Positions 21,201 to 28,735 of a stretch of DNA of 64,000 bases are shown piece by piece; the stretch's first letter is position 1, and every line of letters begins with the position of its first letter. The notes beneath the pieces are model-generated. The model saw nothing but the letters and a program-made list of their open reading frames with translations, was not told the DNA's origin and did not search any database. The DNA is from Megaustenia siamemsis (Eukaryota; Mollusca; Gastropoda; Stylommatophora; Ariophantidae), in the NCBI GenBank assembly GCA_032433765.1, contig JAVIAB010000160.1:37781723-37845722 (forward strand), written 5' to 3'. Made by a program: the position numbers and the translations under genes.

Positions 21201-24200
21201 CTTTTGATTAACTACTACTACTGCATCCAGACCCCACTCCACCTCTCCATGGTGCCTGCAGAAACAGACTAACTTGTCTAGTCTGGCCAAGTGAGTAGGG
21301 ATCAAGGCGGGGAAGACAACCCTGTACTCAAAAATGTTGTGCTGAAGTCGAATGCTATGGTCCAAAAGGTGCAAATATCAGAGTTTTACTGCAAACCACA
21401 GCACGAAGCAAACATGCCCACTTAACATCCCTTTAAGGGTGGATGATGAAGAGATGTGATCCTTTAGTCATCAGGTGAATGCAGTCGAACGAACCTCATT
21501 TATACCAGAACATCTATTGAGTTATAATGTTGCATTGTGTCAGATTTGATTGGTTATGGTTGAGGCCCTCAGAGCTGGTTCATACCAGATATTAAAATGT
21601 ACACTTAACCAAGATTGATCACCTCCAGGTGGATATGGTCCTGGCAAATTTTAATGTATGCAGATGACATTCTTACATGCATACATGTTACATGCCAACA
21701 CGAAATTATCAACTTCAAGCAATTGTAACTCACATTCTGGGCTAGTGTGATGAAAATAAAGTGGTGATTAATCGAGATAAGACCAGGTAGTAGGGTGTTC
21801 CCTGGATAGTAGAATATGTAAGTCAGCTCGTTGATAATACTGTGCATTGGATTGACACCCATGGAGAGATATCACTGTTTGGAATACCTGGAAATCCTTT
21901 TTTTTTTTAAGGTCACTCTCATTTAATCAGCAAGTTTTCAACATAGCTGTGGGCGCTAAGAAAGAGATTAATAGTCTGAAGATGATAGCCAGTCTACTAA
22001 TAAGAGAAAGAATGAAGAATAATTATGTTTTGGTTGTCTGTTGCATTCTTGTCTATAACTTATCAATTGGTTAAATCAGGGCACTCAATGAGAAATAAAA
22101 GGCTATAATTTGTATAGCTTGTAATAAACCTGTATTCAGTTTTATCACATGAAAGGGGACAGATAGGAGTCCTGTCTCATTGACCCTGACTTGAGCTTTG
22201 TGTTGCATTTCGTAGTCTAGTGAAATTACAGTATGTGTGACTCATCTTTGTCATGACATATTTTTATAGTCATTTAATCATGATCTCTCCTTACTCACAT
22301 GGTCGACGTGGTCCCGAAAACACAGGCTGCGATCAAACTTAACTCCGAGGTATGTCATCAACTTGTCCCTGGTCACCTCATCAGCTCCCATTCGTACTAC
22401 CGGTGAAAGGATTAGCCGCCTTGAAGGTCATGGCAGCTGCCAACATCGAGCAGAGGCTACTTATTCTTCTGTTCCAGGGATTAGTCCTCGCACCAATGGA
22501 GTATGCCCTGGCCATTCTTACTGTCAGTACGACTCAAATTGATAAGCTGGAGAAAATACAAAATGAAGCCATGCGCATTATCCTAGGATGTACGAGGGAC
22601 ACTCCCTGTGTAGCAATGAGGTATCTTCTTGACTTTCCAACCATGGATGACAGAATTAAGATCTGGAGAGCACGAGCATACCTGAAGATTAGTACAGATA
22701 CAGAGCATCCATTGCATCACGTGCTCAACACAGAGAAAGGTACCAGGCTAAAAAGAGGCAAATCATGGGTGGGCCGGGCAGAAGATGTCATCAAACAGGT
22801 CTGTGGGCTTACCAATATCAGCGTTGGTGAGGAGTGGATACTGGTGCCTACGTCATTCAAGGGAACTTTCTCATGTATTGTCACACTCGACAGGAAAAGT
22901 AGGGAACAGAACCCGGTCGTGGTTAATGCTGAGGTCAACGGTCTCATCTGCGATAATACCGATGAGAAAGATGCAGTCATCTATACAGACGGATCTGTAA
23001 GACGACACGAAAGAAGTGCATGGGCATTTACAGCACGCTCAGCAGGCAGAATAGCCAAGGAAGACAGTGGTGCATACGCCATGACCACGAGTAGCATGAC
23101 AATGGAGGTGATGGCAGTGACCAAGGCATTCAAATGGTTAGAGTCACAAGACTACATCCACGCATGTATACTGAGTGATTCGATGAGCATGATAAAAAAA
23201 GTGGAGGCGGGCTATGTACGCATGCAATGGGTAGAGTCGTTGCAGAAATCCAAAATACGTAAGGTCACCTTTGTCTATGTCCCTGGACATGCGGGAGTAC
23301 AGGGAAATGAGAGAGCGGACAGGTTGGCTAGCTGCGCTGTCGTTGAGGACGGGCAACCGATGGATCGGGCGGACATCATCAATGCCCTTCGAGATGTTGG
23401 AAGAGCACAGGACTTCGACAAACACAGATCAACGTCACTTCTTCGGATGATGGAAATGGGAGTTAAGATGGGCACGACCAGAAATGAGAAACTTGGTGGC
23501 CGTGTAAGAAGACTTATCAACCAACATAGAACTGGAGTCGTCAGTCGCTGGACACTGAGGGAATTGCTGAGGAGGGGATCTGAGCACCTATGGACATGTT
23601 CGGAGTGCAATGATGATGACCCGCAAATAACTCAATAACTCAATAACTCAATAACTCTCCTTACTCACTTTCCAAACACTTTAACCCTAGATTACGATAC
23701 ATATCTGTAACTATCCCAGTTACTATACTGTAGTAAAATTTACTACCACTTAAATGTAACATTAGGTGCTCTAAAAATAGTAATTTCTCTGAACTTTTGA
23801 TACAGTCCCGTGTGTTAACATTAGACAAAACATGGGGACTCAAAATTCCTGGTTCAGGATCTATGTCCTGAGTTTCACTTCATGAACTGGACATGTTAAA
23901 ATGTCTATTGGTATGGTTACCGTAAGTTCATCAGTATATTTGGCTACGGCATAGCGTTATTCGCTGTTTCTCAACTTAGTTAGCTGAGTGGCAGTGTACC
24001 AAGCGTTCGGCTTCTCGTGGCAAGGTGCAGTACCATGGAGTATGGGTTCGATCCTGCTTTGGACCATTTATTGTTCTTTGTTTTTTTCTGTTGTTGTTTA
24101 TTTGTCATTTTTTTCTGAGTGCTGTAATACATACCTCTTCCTTCTATGATTCCCTGAATTATCGACTCGGAAGTTTCCCTCTATAATAATATTTATTTAT

Positions 24201-27200
24201 TATTATTTGTCTCCATTATATGAGTACTCACTTTTTTGGTGAAGAAATACTACACTGGTGTAACTGTCATTTTATGTAATTTATTTACAATTTCATGGGC
24301 TGGGTGGGCTTAACAGCCCTGTCCTGCATCCACCCTATGAGATGGAAAGCTATTATGTCAAACCGAGATCCAGCCTACTGAAGATGGAGTGTGTCAGCCA
24401 CAGCACAGTTTTAGGGGGGGGGGGAAAAATCAGGACACGTGTATGTGTATCAACCATGGGACTAGTTCATCTTGTGTCTTAATGTTGTTCCTACCCCTCC
24501 ATCATGAAGCAGGACAAAGAGTCAAGTTCACTTGATCGCTGAAGCAGAAGAATAAGTTTACAGTTTATAAGTGTTGTATAGTCTTGATAGAAAGTTTCTC
24601 TTTCTCTTCTACAGGATCAAACCACATTCATTTGTGTGTGTATTGCGGAGTTTCTCTCTTTGTATGAGACAGAACGGCTTGTACAAGAACTTGCACAATT
24701 TGGTATAGACACTCACAATATTGTTGTCAACCAGCTAAACTTTGTACGGAAAGGCGAAAAGCCTTGTTGTTTGTGTGAAGCAAGGCAAAAAATTCAAGCA
24801 AAATACCTTGATCAGGTGAATAGAATTGTGTCAGTGTTATGTTTTTACATGTTGTGCTTCTTCATTTATCTTTGTTTACCAGATGACTAATCTCTTCATC
24901 ATCTGCTCTTAAAGGACATAATTGATGTTGGTGCTTTTGTTTTGTTCTTTTTAATCCATCATATATTTCTTCGGCGTGGTTTGTTTATGATGCCAAGCTG
25001 CCTTCTCTATTTGATTTCTACTAGCTTAGCTAGACAGATTACTCTGTATCCATTCATACCACTGGGTGGTGTAGTAGAATCTTAATCAGTTGTGTTTCAC
25101 CTATTCTGGTGCAGAGTCAAATATGAGTCACTGACCACTTTTATTTCAGGTACTGTTTGGTGTCTTTAGCCGCCTTTGTTCTTACAAGATGTGCATTGTG
25201 TTGCTGCACAGTTTACAGCAGAAGCTTGCTATATATCAGCACCTGGTATGTAATGTGTTCAAAAGAAACCTGCCTGAGCTGCACCAAGTAAACATATGTA
25301 GGAGGCATGGTGATGTAGCATAGCTCAGTGGTTAGTGAACTGGACTACAAAGGACAAGGGGTAGGGTTCAATCCCAACCAACAGCTTCCGGGTTCACCCA
25401 GCCTTAAATGGGTATCAGATTTTTTCTGGGAAAGTAAAGCGGCACTGACATAATACCGACCACATTACCCCAAAAATCATGTGCCGAAGGTCTGTAAAAA
25501 TTATGGTCACTAACACCATATTCCCTATAAGCCACTAGGCGTGATGAAGCTCTTTACTTACTTATGGTGATGTAGCATCTGACATAATAGGCACACTAAT
25601 GTGCAATGGTGTAAGTGTTCAGTCTCTGCGTAATATTCATTGGTTCTGCAGCAGACTGTCGAAAAAATGGCCGGAATCTGTCCAAGGTTGATTCAGTTCC
25701 TAGCAGTCAAAGGAACTAGCCGGCCAAATGCAAGTAGTGTATGGTGACAAAAGTATGTCTAAGACTACAGTGCAGGACTGGGCACAAATGTTTTGAGAAG
25801 GTGTGAGTTAACAACAAATCTTCCTCAACCAGCCATGTTAGGTGCATATTGTTGGGACAAAAGAAGCCTTCACCCAAACTGATGTAACACCTTTAAAGAA
25901 ATCTCTAAAGTTACAAGAATTTGACTCTGATACAAATGTCATGACCCCAGTGACAAAATGGTTCAATGAGCAACCAAAGTCATTTTTCTCTGATGTCATC
26001 CATCATCTAACCAATCAGTGGGTGCATGTCTAAATGCCTATCGTCACTTTTTCTAAAGAACCCTGGTGAGTACCTGTACAGTCTTGACTGGAGAAGTGTT
26101 GTCAAGATTATTAGATGAAGACAGGTGCTGGTGACTTGGACTGTCTCATTAAGCTCTTCACCTATTATCAAGAATGATAGCTCCAAGAGACAACGATGAA
26201 TATATTGTTAAATGGCAAGACAGCACTATGTTATTTCAAAAGAAAGTGTGAATGGATCACCACCTTTCATGTTTAATAAAAAGGTAATAATAAGGGACGA
26301 ACAGCATTGGTTACAATAATTCAATGGTCAAATCACTTCAACCTATCACAATGTATCAACAGATCCTTTCATCTTCAAAAGAAAAACACACCTTTCTGGT
26401 TCATTTGAAAGCTAAGTATGATAATATTAACAATGAATTTATGACTATACAAGAACACAGCCCATTGTTGGGCCTATTAGTCTAACCTTATTTTGATCCA
26501 AGATTAGACATTCACTTAGTCAATGTGCTATGACTCGGCTATTCTAGCCATATAGTTCTCTCTCATTTAGATGCTATCATTAGCTTGTGCCTTTTGCTTG
26601 TTGCCATTTGGTCTACTGACAGAGCTTCAACTCCTTAAGAATAATCTGCCTTAGTCATGTGTTTCTTTCTCTCACATACGTCAAAAAAATATATTTCATT
26701 TTCCCCAAGACACTTAACTGGCCCTTGAACTTTGCACTGAGTAATCTTCCCTCAAAACACGTCACTCGACCTGGCGTACTGGTAAACCTATTTTCAGATT
26801 GCTTCCCCTTGATTAACCCTAGATTACAATACCTATCTGTAACTCTCCCAGTTACAATACCTTTGTAAAAACTACTACCATTTAAATGTTACATTAGGTG
26901 CTCTAAAAGTAGTAATTTCTCTGAACTCTTGACACAGTCCCATGTGTTCACACTAGCCTCATGATCACTGGGACTGAAAATTCCTGGCTCAGGTTGATTT
27001 ATGACCTAAATTTAACCTCGTGGACCAGGCATGTTACAATGTCTTTTAGTATGGTCGCCATAAGTCTATCAGTATGTTTGGCAATAGAGTAGCGTTATTC
27101 GCTGTGTTTCCTGAGTCACAAAGGGTTATTTGATGTCTGCCGATGACCAGGAAATTGAAAATTGGCGATTTTTGTTTGCATTAATTAAACCATGTATCTC

Positions 27201-28004
27201 ACGATCTCAAAATAAAATTTAAAAATCCAACAGCAATAGAAACAAATTAAACACTCAGGGGTCACTGGAAGTAGTAGTTAGGAAGGTACTTGGAGAGGGG
27301 TATCGTTTTAACTTGTTAAAATGTCAAATTTTGAAGAATTTGTGTTTTGATGCTGTAAATTTTACTATGGTGTCATAATCCAGGGTTAATCTTAAGTTTA
27401 CACCCTGTCACACCTGTACCAGAAATGACAGATTTAAAATACTTTGAACATTTCTTATCATAAACACTACTTTACAGGAATGTCATTAGCTCCAAATCTA
27501 CATGAACTAGAATATTCACATTGTCTTGTGATCGCATAATTTTAACCTCTTCAAGGAGATATCAGTTTTATGAGAAAAGAAAACAAATTTTTTTAGTCAC
27601 AAGATATCTCAAACTATTTATCTGTCTGTCGGACTTATCTTTCTGTCTCATTATCTGTTTATATAATCTTATTTATTCATACAATTGGGGCATCCTAAAT
27701 CCACATTGCTGCCCATCTCACAAAGCATGTCCTTGTCCGGGTGTTTTCTGTTTCTCCCAAATGCAGACATCACATAGGATTTACCAGATCTATTATTATG
27801 AGATATATACATTAGAATGATTTGAGCAACTGTATTCTGTTGGAAATAATGAGTTAGTAATTTTTTTCATTTCTTTGTCTGTAGATTATAGATCTGTATG
27901 AAGATTTTCACATAACTAAGCTACCTTTACTGCCAGAAGAGGTCAGAGGAGTTGACAGCATCAAGGCATTCTCAGAGAATTTATTGAAGCCATACAAGCC
28001 ATAA
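6145..28004 (+). CDS. GET3: GET3 / ASNA1: tail-anchored protein targeting ATPase (8 exons, complete)
   Basis: Exons 6145-6269, 8765-8912, 14428-14482, 15571-15664, 15968-16118, 16435-16542, 24615-24815 and 27885-28004 join in frame to 1002 nt (333 aa plus stop). Every intron is GT-AG. Family knowledge: Get3/TRC40 is a cytosolic homodimeric ATPase that receives tail-anchored membrane proteins and delivers them to the ER GET1/GET2 (WRB/CAML) receptor. Seen here: deviant Walker [11 protein letters not shown] (residues 31-40), switch I DPAHN with catalytic Asp (62-66), switch [10 protein letters not shown] (154-161) and the zinc-binding CxxC as CCLC (Cys278, Cys281). Length is close to the usual 340-350 aa. 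The start is ATG in CAAGATGG; the N-terminus before Walker A is short. The reading frame has no lesion, so the gene looks functional despite heavy TE load in its introns. Identification is very secure. Confidence 0.97.
6270..6939. other. GET3 intron 1, 5' part: no gene seen
   Basis: AT-rich sequence with many ACTGACT/TTACTAACT-type near-repeats and the hairpin at 6540-6604. No coding signal. Confidence 0.7.
6540..6604. repeat. Short hairpin in GET3 intron 1
   Basis: A 21 nt left arm starting AAAATGCCTC pairs with a right arm at about 6577-6604 that carries an extra 8 nt duplication. The loop is about 16 nt. It may be a tiny MITE remnant or chance; no function is claimed. Confidence 0.6.
6940..7539. 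mobile_element. 600 bp MITE with about 125 bp terminal inverted repeats and 8 bp TSD
   Basis: The ends (GGTAATTTCCTAG...) are reverse complements over about 125 bp with one indel (6940-7064 versus 7415-7539). The direct 8 bp flank AAAGTTAG occurs on both sides (6932-6939 and 7540-7547), as expected for hAT-type insertion. A third partial copy of the arm lies inside in direct orientation at about 7153-7226. There is no transposase, so it is non-autonomous. Confidence 0.85.
7540..7965. other. GET3 intron 1, middle: no gene seen
   Basis: AT-rich intron with a short (AAT)n run near 7604-7620. Nothing else recognised. Confidence 0.6.
7970..8275. mobile_element. TTAA-flanked MITE (family 2, piggyBac-like)
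   Basis: TTAA at 7966-7969 and 8276-8279 flanks inverted ends that read CTCTTTCCGTACG on the left and, reverse-complemented, TTCTTTCCATACG on the right. TTAA is the piggyBac-superfamily target. A related end fragment lies at about 9360-9418. Confidence 0.7.
8280..8764. other. GET3 intron 1, 3' part: no gene seen
   Basis: Very AT-rich sequence with poly-T near 8527 and no coding signal. Ends at the exon 2 acceptor TTTCAG. Confidence 0.7.
8765..8912 (+). CDS. GET3: GET3 exon 2
   Basis: Residues 42-91, including the DPAHN switch I and the [14 protein letters not shown] region. Acceptor TTTCAG, donor GTAAAA. The exon ends in phase 0. Confidence 0.95.
9030..9312 (+). mobile_element. Dispersed repeat SR2, forward copy
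   Basis: Contains the diagnostic order AAGTAGGGAT, GGCAACC, GTGCAAATATTACAG, TGCAAACCACAACACAA, GGGCGGATGATG found in ten places in this window. Roughly 250 bp, non-coding, SINE-sized; I could not see a clear tRNA head. Confidence 0.7.
9360..9418. mobile_element. End fragment of TTAA MITE family 2
   Basis: Ends ACGGAAAGAGTTAA, the inverted end seen at 7966; the other end is missing. Confidence 0.5.
9425..9645 (-). mobile_element. Dispersed repeat SR2, reverse copy
   Basis: Reverse complement of the SR2 order: GTGATTTGCACTGAGGCTGTGATATTTGCACC-like start, then GGTTAGTCTGTTTCCAG and the GTAGGGTCTTGATCAG end. Confidence 0.65.
9646..10753. other. GET3 intron 2: no gene seen
   Basis: AT-rich intron. 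Small open frames (9617-9799, 10188-10379 reverse) have no recognisable similarity or splice context. Poly-A near 10743. Confidence 0.6.
10754..10801 (-). mobile_element. SINE family 1, tail part (split by the LINE at 10802-13962)
   Basis: Carries the SINE-1 tail signature (AGTACCCCCGTCACGCCAAGTG). It continues at 13963 after the LINE; the junction word AATATGGTGTT occurs on both sides. Confidence 0.85.
10802..13962 (-). mobile_element. Near-full-length RTE/BovB-like LINE (family C)
   Basis: Minus-strand ORF 13874-12015 encodes an APE-type endonuclease ([29 protein letters not shown]) and the start of the reverse transcriptase. It continues in a second frame (12064-11585: [25 protein letters not shown]) and a third (from about 11596: YADDTVLL, then [10 protein letters not shown] to GHVKR and NLRCGDGT). 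So there are two frameshifts: one in an A-run near 12055 and one just before YADD. The RNA 3' end is an ATG/ATC triplet run at 10802-10816. It is flanked by the perfect 11 bp TSD AATATGGTGTT (10791-10801 and 13963-13973), and it landed inside a SINE. Inactive but recent. Confidence 0.92.
13905..13959 (-). repeat. 55 bp perfect inverted copy of 14642-14696 at the LINE 5' junction
   Basis: All 55 bases are the reverse complement of 14642-14696. It lies between the LINE body and the TSD, so it behaves as filler added during insertion. Confidence 0.9.
13963..14176 (-). mobile_element. SINE family 1, head part
   Basis: Body word ATGATTTTTGGGGTAATGTGG, and at the right end the reverse complement of the tRNA-like head (box B GGTTCAATCCC, box A TAGCTCAGTGGTTAG, CGCGGCTCCC). 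Together with 10754-10801 it forms one complete SINE. Confidence 0.9.
14428..14482 (+). CDS. GET3: GET3 exon 3
   Basis: A short 55 nt exon encoding [18 protein letters not shown] plus one base. Acceptor TTCTAG, donor GTATGT. Its length is not a multiple of three, so skipping it would break the frame. It lies between opposite-facing SINE-1 copies. Confidence 0.95.
14642..14696 (+). repeat. Source copy of the 55 bp inverted repeat
   Basis: Unique-looking intron 3 sequence beginning CCTGGTCTGTTGCC; its inverted copy is at 13905-13959. Confidence 0.9.
14750..14997 (+). mobile_element. SINE family 1
   Basis: tRNA-like head GGGAGCTGTAATAGCTCAG with box A, box B GGTTCAATCCT, then the common body (ATTACCCCAAAAATCATGTG) and tail (GCCACTTGGTGTGACG). 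Confidence 0.9.
15136..15222 (-). mobile_element. Dispersed repeat SR2, short reverse fragment
   Basis: Contains CCTCTTCATCATCCGCCCTTAAAAGGG, the SR2 terminal part in reverse. Confidence 0.6.
15225..15482 (-). mobile_element. Old, diverged SINE family 1
   Basis: Has the order GGCGTTAGTGACCAT, TGGTCAGTAT, TTTACATCCCAGAA, GGTTGGGTAAA and CTAACCACTTAG, but with many substitutions. It is the most decayed SINE-1 copy here. Confidence 0.7.
15571..15664 (+). CDS. GET3: GET3 exon 4
   Basis: Codes [20 protein letters not shown] and [11 protein letters not shown]; begins with two bases completing Ala and ends with two bases of the Arg codon. Acceptor TTGCAG, donor GTTAGT. Confidence 0.95.
15968..16118 (+). 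CDS. GET3: GET3 exon 5
   Basis: Residues about 141-191: [20 protein letters not shown] (switch II) to NQISPFISQ. Acceptor after a long poly-T tract, donor GTATTT, phase 0. Confidence 0.96.
16275..16364 (-). mobile_element. Severely 5'-truncated LINE (family G), 90 bp
   Basis: Only the last about 90 bp of the LINE 3' end, matching 16578-16665. Flanked by a perfect 17 bp TSD GACGTAATGTTGTTTAT (16258-16274 and 16365-16381). Ends 54 bp before GET3 exon 6. Confidence 0.9.
16435..16542 (+). CDS. GET3: GET3 exon 6
   Basis: Residues 192-227, [14 protein letters not shown] to NTQFKNA. Acceptor ATGACAG, donor GTGAGA. Phase 0 on both sides. Confidence 0.95.
16560..17398 (-). mobile_element. RNase-H-bearing LINE 3' part (family G), open frame
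   Basis: The minus-strand frame is open from 17398 to 16579: RNase H ([42 protein letters not shown]), then a C-terminal zinc-knuckle-like [19 protein letters not shown]. This tail is typical of I/Jockey-group LINEs. The 3' end is a (GTT)n-type tail about 18 bp from the GET3 exon 6 donor. The 5' side is cut exactly where the Tc1/mariner-type element begins. Confidence 0.88.
17399..19127 (-). mobile_element. IS630-Tc1-mariner element with long D-E spacing (Sailor/DD82E-like), degraded
   Basis: Minus-strand transposase in three pieces: 18836-18642 (helix-turn-helix type N-terminus), in-frame stop, 18608-18345 ([12 protein letters not shown], first Asp), a 1 nt frameshift, then 18343-17783 (DNAAYHN, second Asp; [19 protein letters not shown], Glu). 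I count 83 residues between the second Asp and the Glu, far more than the 34-41 of ordinary Tc1/mariner. From memory this fits the DD82E 'Sailor' group. The ends (about 17400-17460 and 19070-19127) are imperfect inverted repeats sharing TAACCG(T/C)TTGTT. Confidence 0.8.
19135..19262 (+). mobile_element. Dispersed repeat SR2, truncated forward copy
   Basis: CAGTCTAGTGAAGTG, GGCAGCCTGGTAC and GCTGGAGGCAGATATTACAG match the SR2 order. Confidence 0.55.
19279..19777 (+). mobile_element. 5'-truncated RTE-like LINE (family A)
   Basis: Encodes the C-terminal RT part ([48 protein letters not shown]) and ends in a GAT triplet tail. Perfect 10 bp TSD ATTACTAACA (19269-19278 and 19778-19787). Confidence 0.9.
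19806..19872 (+). mobile_element. Dispersed repeat SR2 end fragment
   Basis: CATCCTTTTAAAGGTGGATGAA followed by a GTCAGGTGATGG tail, as at the 3' end of SR2. Confidence 0.5.
20052..20395 (-). mobile_element. LINE 3' end (family D)
   Basis: Minus strand encodes a decayed RT C-terminus; the same DNA is better preserved at 36107-36690. Diagnostic end: ATTGACCTTTCGAGC and GGCCATAGGGC. Confidence 0.75.
20466..20722 (-). mobile_element. Dispersed repeat SR2, reverse copy
   Basis: Reverse SR2 order: CTCTTCGTCATCTACCCTTAG, TATTTGCACC, GGTTAGTCTGTTACTAGTGG. Confidence 0.65.
20870..21190 (-). repeat. Dispersed coding-like repeat, unknown family
   Basis: Minus strand reads [41 protein letters not shown] second copy at about 48505-48725 keeps the same reading ([18 protein letters not shown]). 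Two copies with preserved protein-like text suggest part of an unrecognised transposon or a duplicated exon. Confidence 0.5.
21215..21482 (+). mobile_element. Dispersed repeat SR2, forward copy
   Basis: AAGTGAGTAGGGATCAAGG, GTGCAAATATCAGAG, GCAAACCACAGCACGAAGC, GGGTGGATGATGAAGAG. Confidence 0.7.
21483..22284. other. GET3 intron 6 stretch: no gene seen
   Basis: Mixed AT-rich sequence. Around 21650-22000 there are scraps that read like LINE RT (ATGCAGATGAC at 21656 could be a YADD relic), too decayed to assign. Confidence 0.5.
22299..23654 (+). mobile_element. Young 5'-inverted LINE (family F) with intact RT-tail/RNase H ORF
   Basis: ORF 22352-23638 (428 codons, no stop) encodes the end of a reverse transcriptase ([28 protein letters not shown]), then RNase H ([35 protein letters not shown]) and a short C-terminus (HLWTCSEC). 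The first about 105 bp (22299-22403) encodes the adjoining upstream RT piece ([19 protein letters not shown]) on the opposite strand, a typical 5' inversion. The 3' tail is (AATAACTC)n. Perfect 14 bp TSD CTCTCCTTACTCAC (22285-22298 and 23655-23668). The ORF is not autonomous because most of the RT is absent. Confidence 0.92.
23685..23975 (+). mobile_element. TTAA MITE family 1 (piggyBac-like), 3'-truncated
   Basis: TTAA at 23681 followed by CCCTAGATTACGATAC and the family body (ACATTAGGTGCTCTAAAAATAG). Truncated where a family 3 SINE begins. Confidence 0.8.
23976..24217 (+). mobile_element. tRNA-headed SINE (family 3)
   Basis: Second copy of the SINE at 3704-3934: GTGGCAGTGTACCAAGCGTT, box B GGGTTCGATCC, T-rich body. 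Confidence 0.85.
24218..24614. other. GET3 intron 6, 3' end: no gene seen
   Basis: Includes an 11-base G run near 24414. The GGGCTGGGTGGGCTTAACAG stretch is loosely repeated near 41950. No coding signal before the exon 7 acceptor. Confidence 0.6.
24615..24815 (+). CDS. GET3: GET3 exon 7
   Basis: Residues 228-294: [31 protein letters not shown], zinc site CCLC in [20 protein letters not shown]. Acceptor CTACAG, donor GTGAAT. Phase 0. Confidence 0.96.
24880..25130 (-). mobile_element. Dispersed repeat SR2, reverse copy (decayed)
   Basis: CTCTTCATCATCTGCTCTTAAAGG, then a GTGGTGTAGTAGAATCTTAATCAG end. Confidence 0.55.
25322..25563 (+). mobile_element. SINE family 1 with 15 bp TSD
   Basis: Head TAGCTCAGTGGTTAGTG, box B GGTTCAATCCC, standard body and tail. 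Perfect TSD ATGGTGATGTAGCAT (25307-25321 and 25564-25578). Confidence 0.95.
25620..26040 (+). mobile_element. Mariner-type transposase deletion derivative
   Basis: The first part reads, in shifting frames, [19 protein letters not shown] (mariner N-terminal helix-turn-helix region). It then jumps to the C-terminal end pattern [13 protein letters not shown] and [11 protein letters not shown]. The whole catalytic DDD core is missing, so this is an internal-deletion copy. Similarity is to mariner/GVQW-type transposases, from memory of the motif order. Confidence 0.6.
26060..26812. other. GET3 intron 7 stretch: no gene seen
   Basis: AT-rich, with no repeat family recognised and no credible ORF. 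Confidence 0.6.
26817..27385 (+). mobile_element. TTAA MITE family 1 (piggyBac-like), complete
   Basis: TTAA at 26813-26816 and 27386-27389. Inverted ends CCCTAGATTACAATACC versus CCCTGGATTATGACACC. 569 bp, no ORF of note. Confidence 0.88.
27390..27884. other. GET3 intron 7, 3' end: no gene seen
   Basis: AT-rich; the 99-codon open frame 27521-27820 lacks similarity and splice context and is not called. Confidence 0.6.
27885..28004 (+). CDS. GET3: GET3 exon 8 (last)
   Basis: Encodes [20 protein letters not shown] to LLKPYKP and stop TAA at 28002-28004. Acceptor CTGTAG. The C-terminal [11 protein letters not shown] stretch is well conserved in the family. Confidence 0.96.
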   Translation: MIDLYEDFHITKLPLLPEEVRGVDSIKAFSENLLKPYKP

Positions 28005-28107
28005 TCATTTATTATTTCTTTATATATATATTTTTTATACCATATATTTTATTCCATTTATAGTAGCTTACCACATTTCCAGAAACACTGGCATTTCAAT
28101 TTATGGA

Positions 28108-28113
28108 AATAAA
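28108..28113 (+). promoter_or_regulatory. GET3: GET3 polyadenylation signal
   Basis: Canonical AATAAA 104 bp after the stop codon, with a T/GT-rich stretch (28150-28165) downstream. Confidence 0.75.
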
Positions 28114-28556
28114 CCTGTGGCATTATAAGTTTCACTTTATTCATGAAGTGGTCATGGTTTTTGTTGTTTTACAAAAGTTAAGAGATCATAAGACCTTTCT
28201 TCTTCTCTTTATCAATCAGCTGCTGTTAGTTATTTATTCTCTGGCAATGTAGGTCTGTAGAAGTAGAAACTGGCTTGTGACTGTTTCATTCCAGAACAGG
28301 TAGCTGGGGAGATCATTTCTGTCCACATTTAGGGATGTAATATTCATTAATAAACATGTCCCTCCCTCCCTCCCCACAATTGATCTTCAAAATGATGTCA
28401 GTCTTTGTTGTAGATAAATGTGGAGTTCAACAATATAGTCCATTCATCAAGTTGTGGAGTCAGTTTGGACACAAATATGTTGGGAAGTGTACACTACAGA
28501 ATGTTATGATAATTTGGCATAGTCTTATATGTTAAATTATTTTTTTTAATTAGATC
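28114..28556. other. 3' flank of GET3: no gene seen
   Basis: AT-rich; no repeats or ORFs recognised. Confidence 0.6.
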
Positions 28557-28564
28557 TATACATC

Positions 28565-28733
28565 TAGATTATGATACCACCTTGTGATGTGCATCGTTAC
28601 ATTTCATAATACAAATTACTACCACTTAATTGTAACATTAGGAATGTTTGACCACAGCAAACTATCAAATTTGGAAGAATTTGTTTTGATGCAGTAATTT
28701 TTACTATGGTATCATAGTCTAGGTTTAAAACAT
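28565..28733 (+). mobile_element. TTAA MITE family 1, internally deleted short copy
   Basis: Both end regions are present (CTAGATTATGATACCA and TGGTATCATAGTCTAG) but only about 170 bp apart, with the AATTTGGAAGAATTTG subterminal word. Flanking TTAA is not clear on the left. Confidence 0.7.
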
Positions 28734-28735
28734 CA

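Noticed and set aside
22352..23638. A 428-codon ORF as a host RNase H gene
   Set aside because: It sits inside a TSD-flanked LINE with 5' inversion and repeat tail, and related decayed copies occur at 465 and 30990.
24636..24890. Separate 84-codon gene
   Set aside because: It is GET3 exon 7 read through the donor site.
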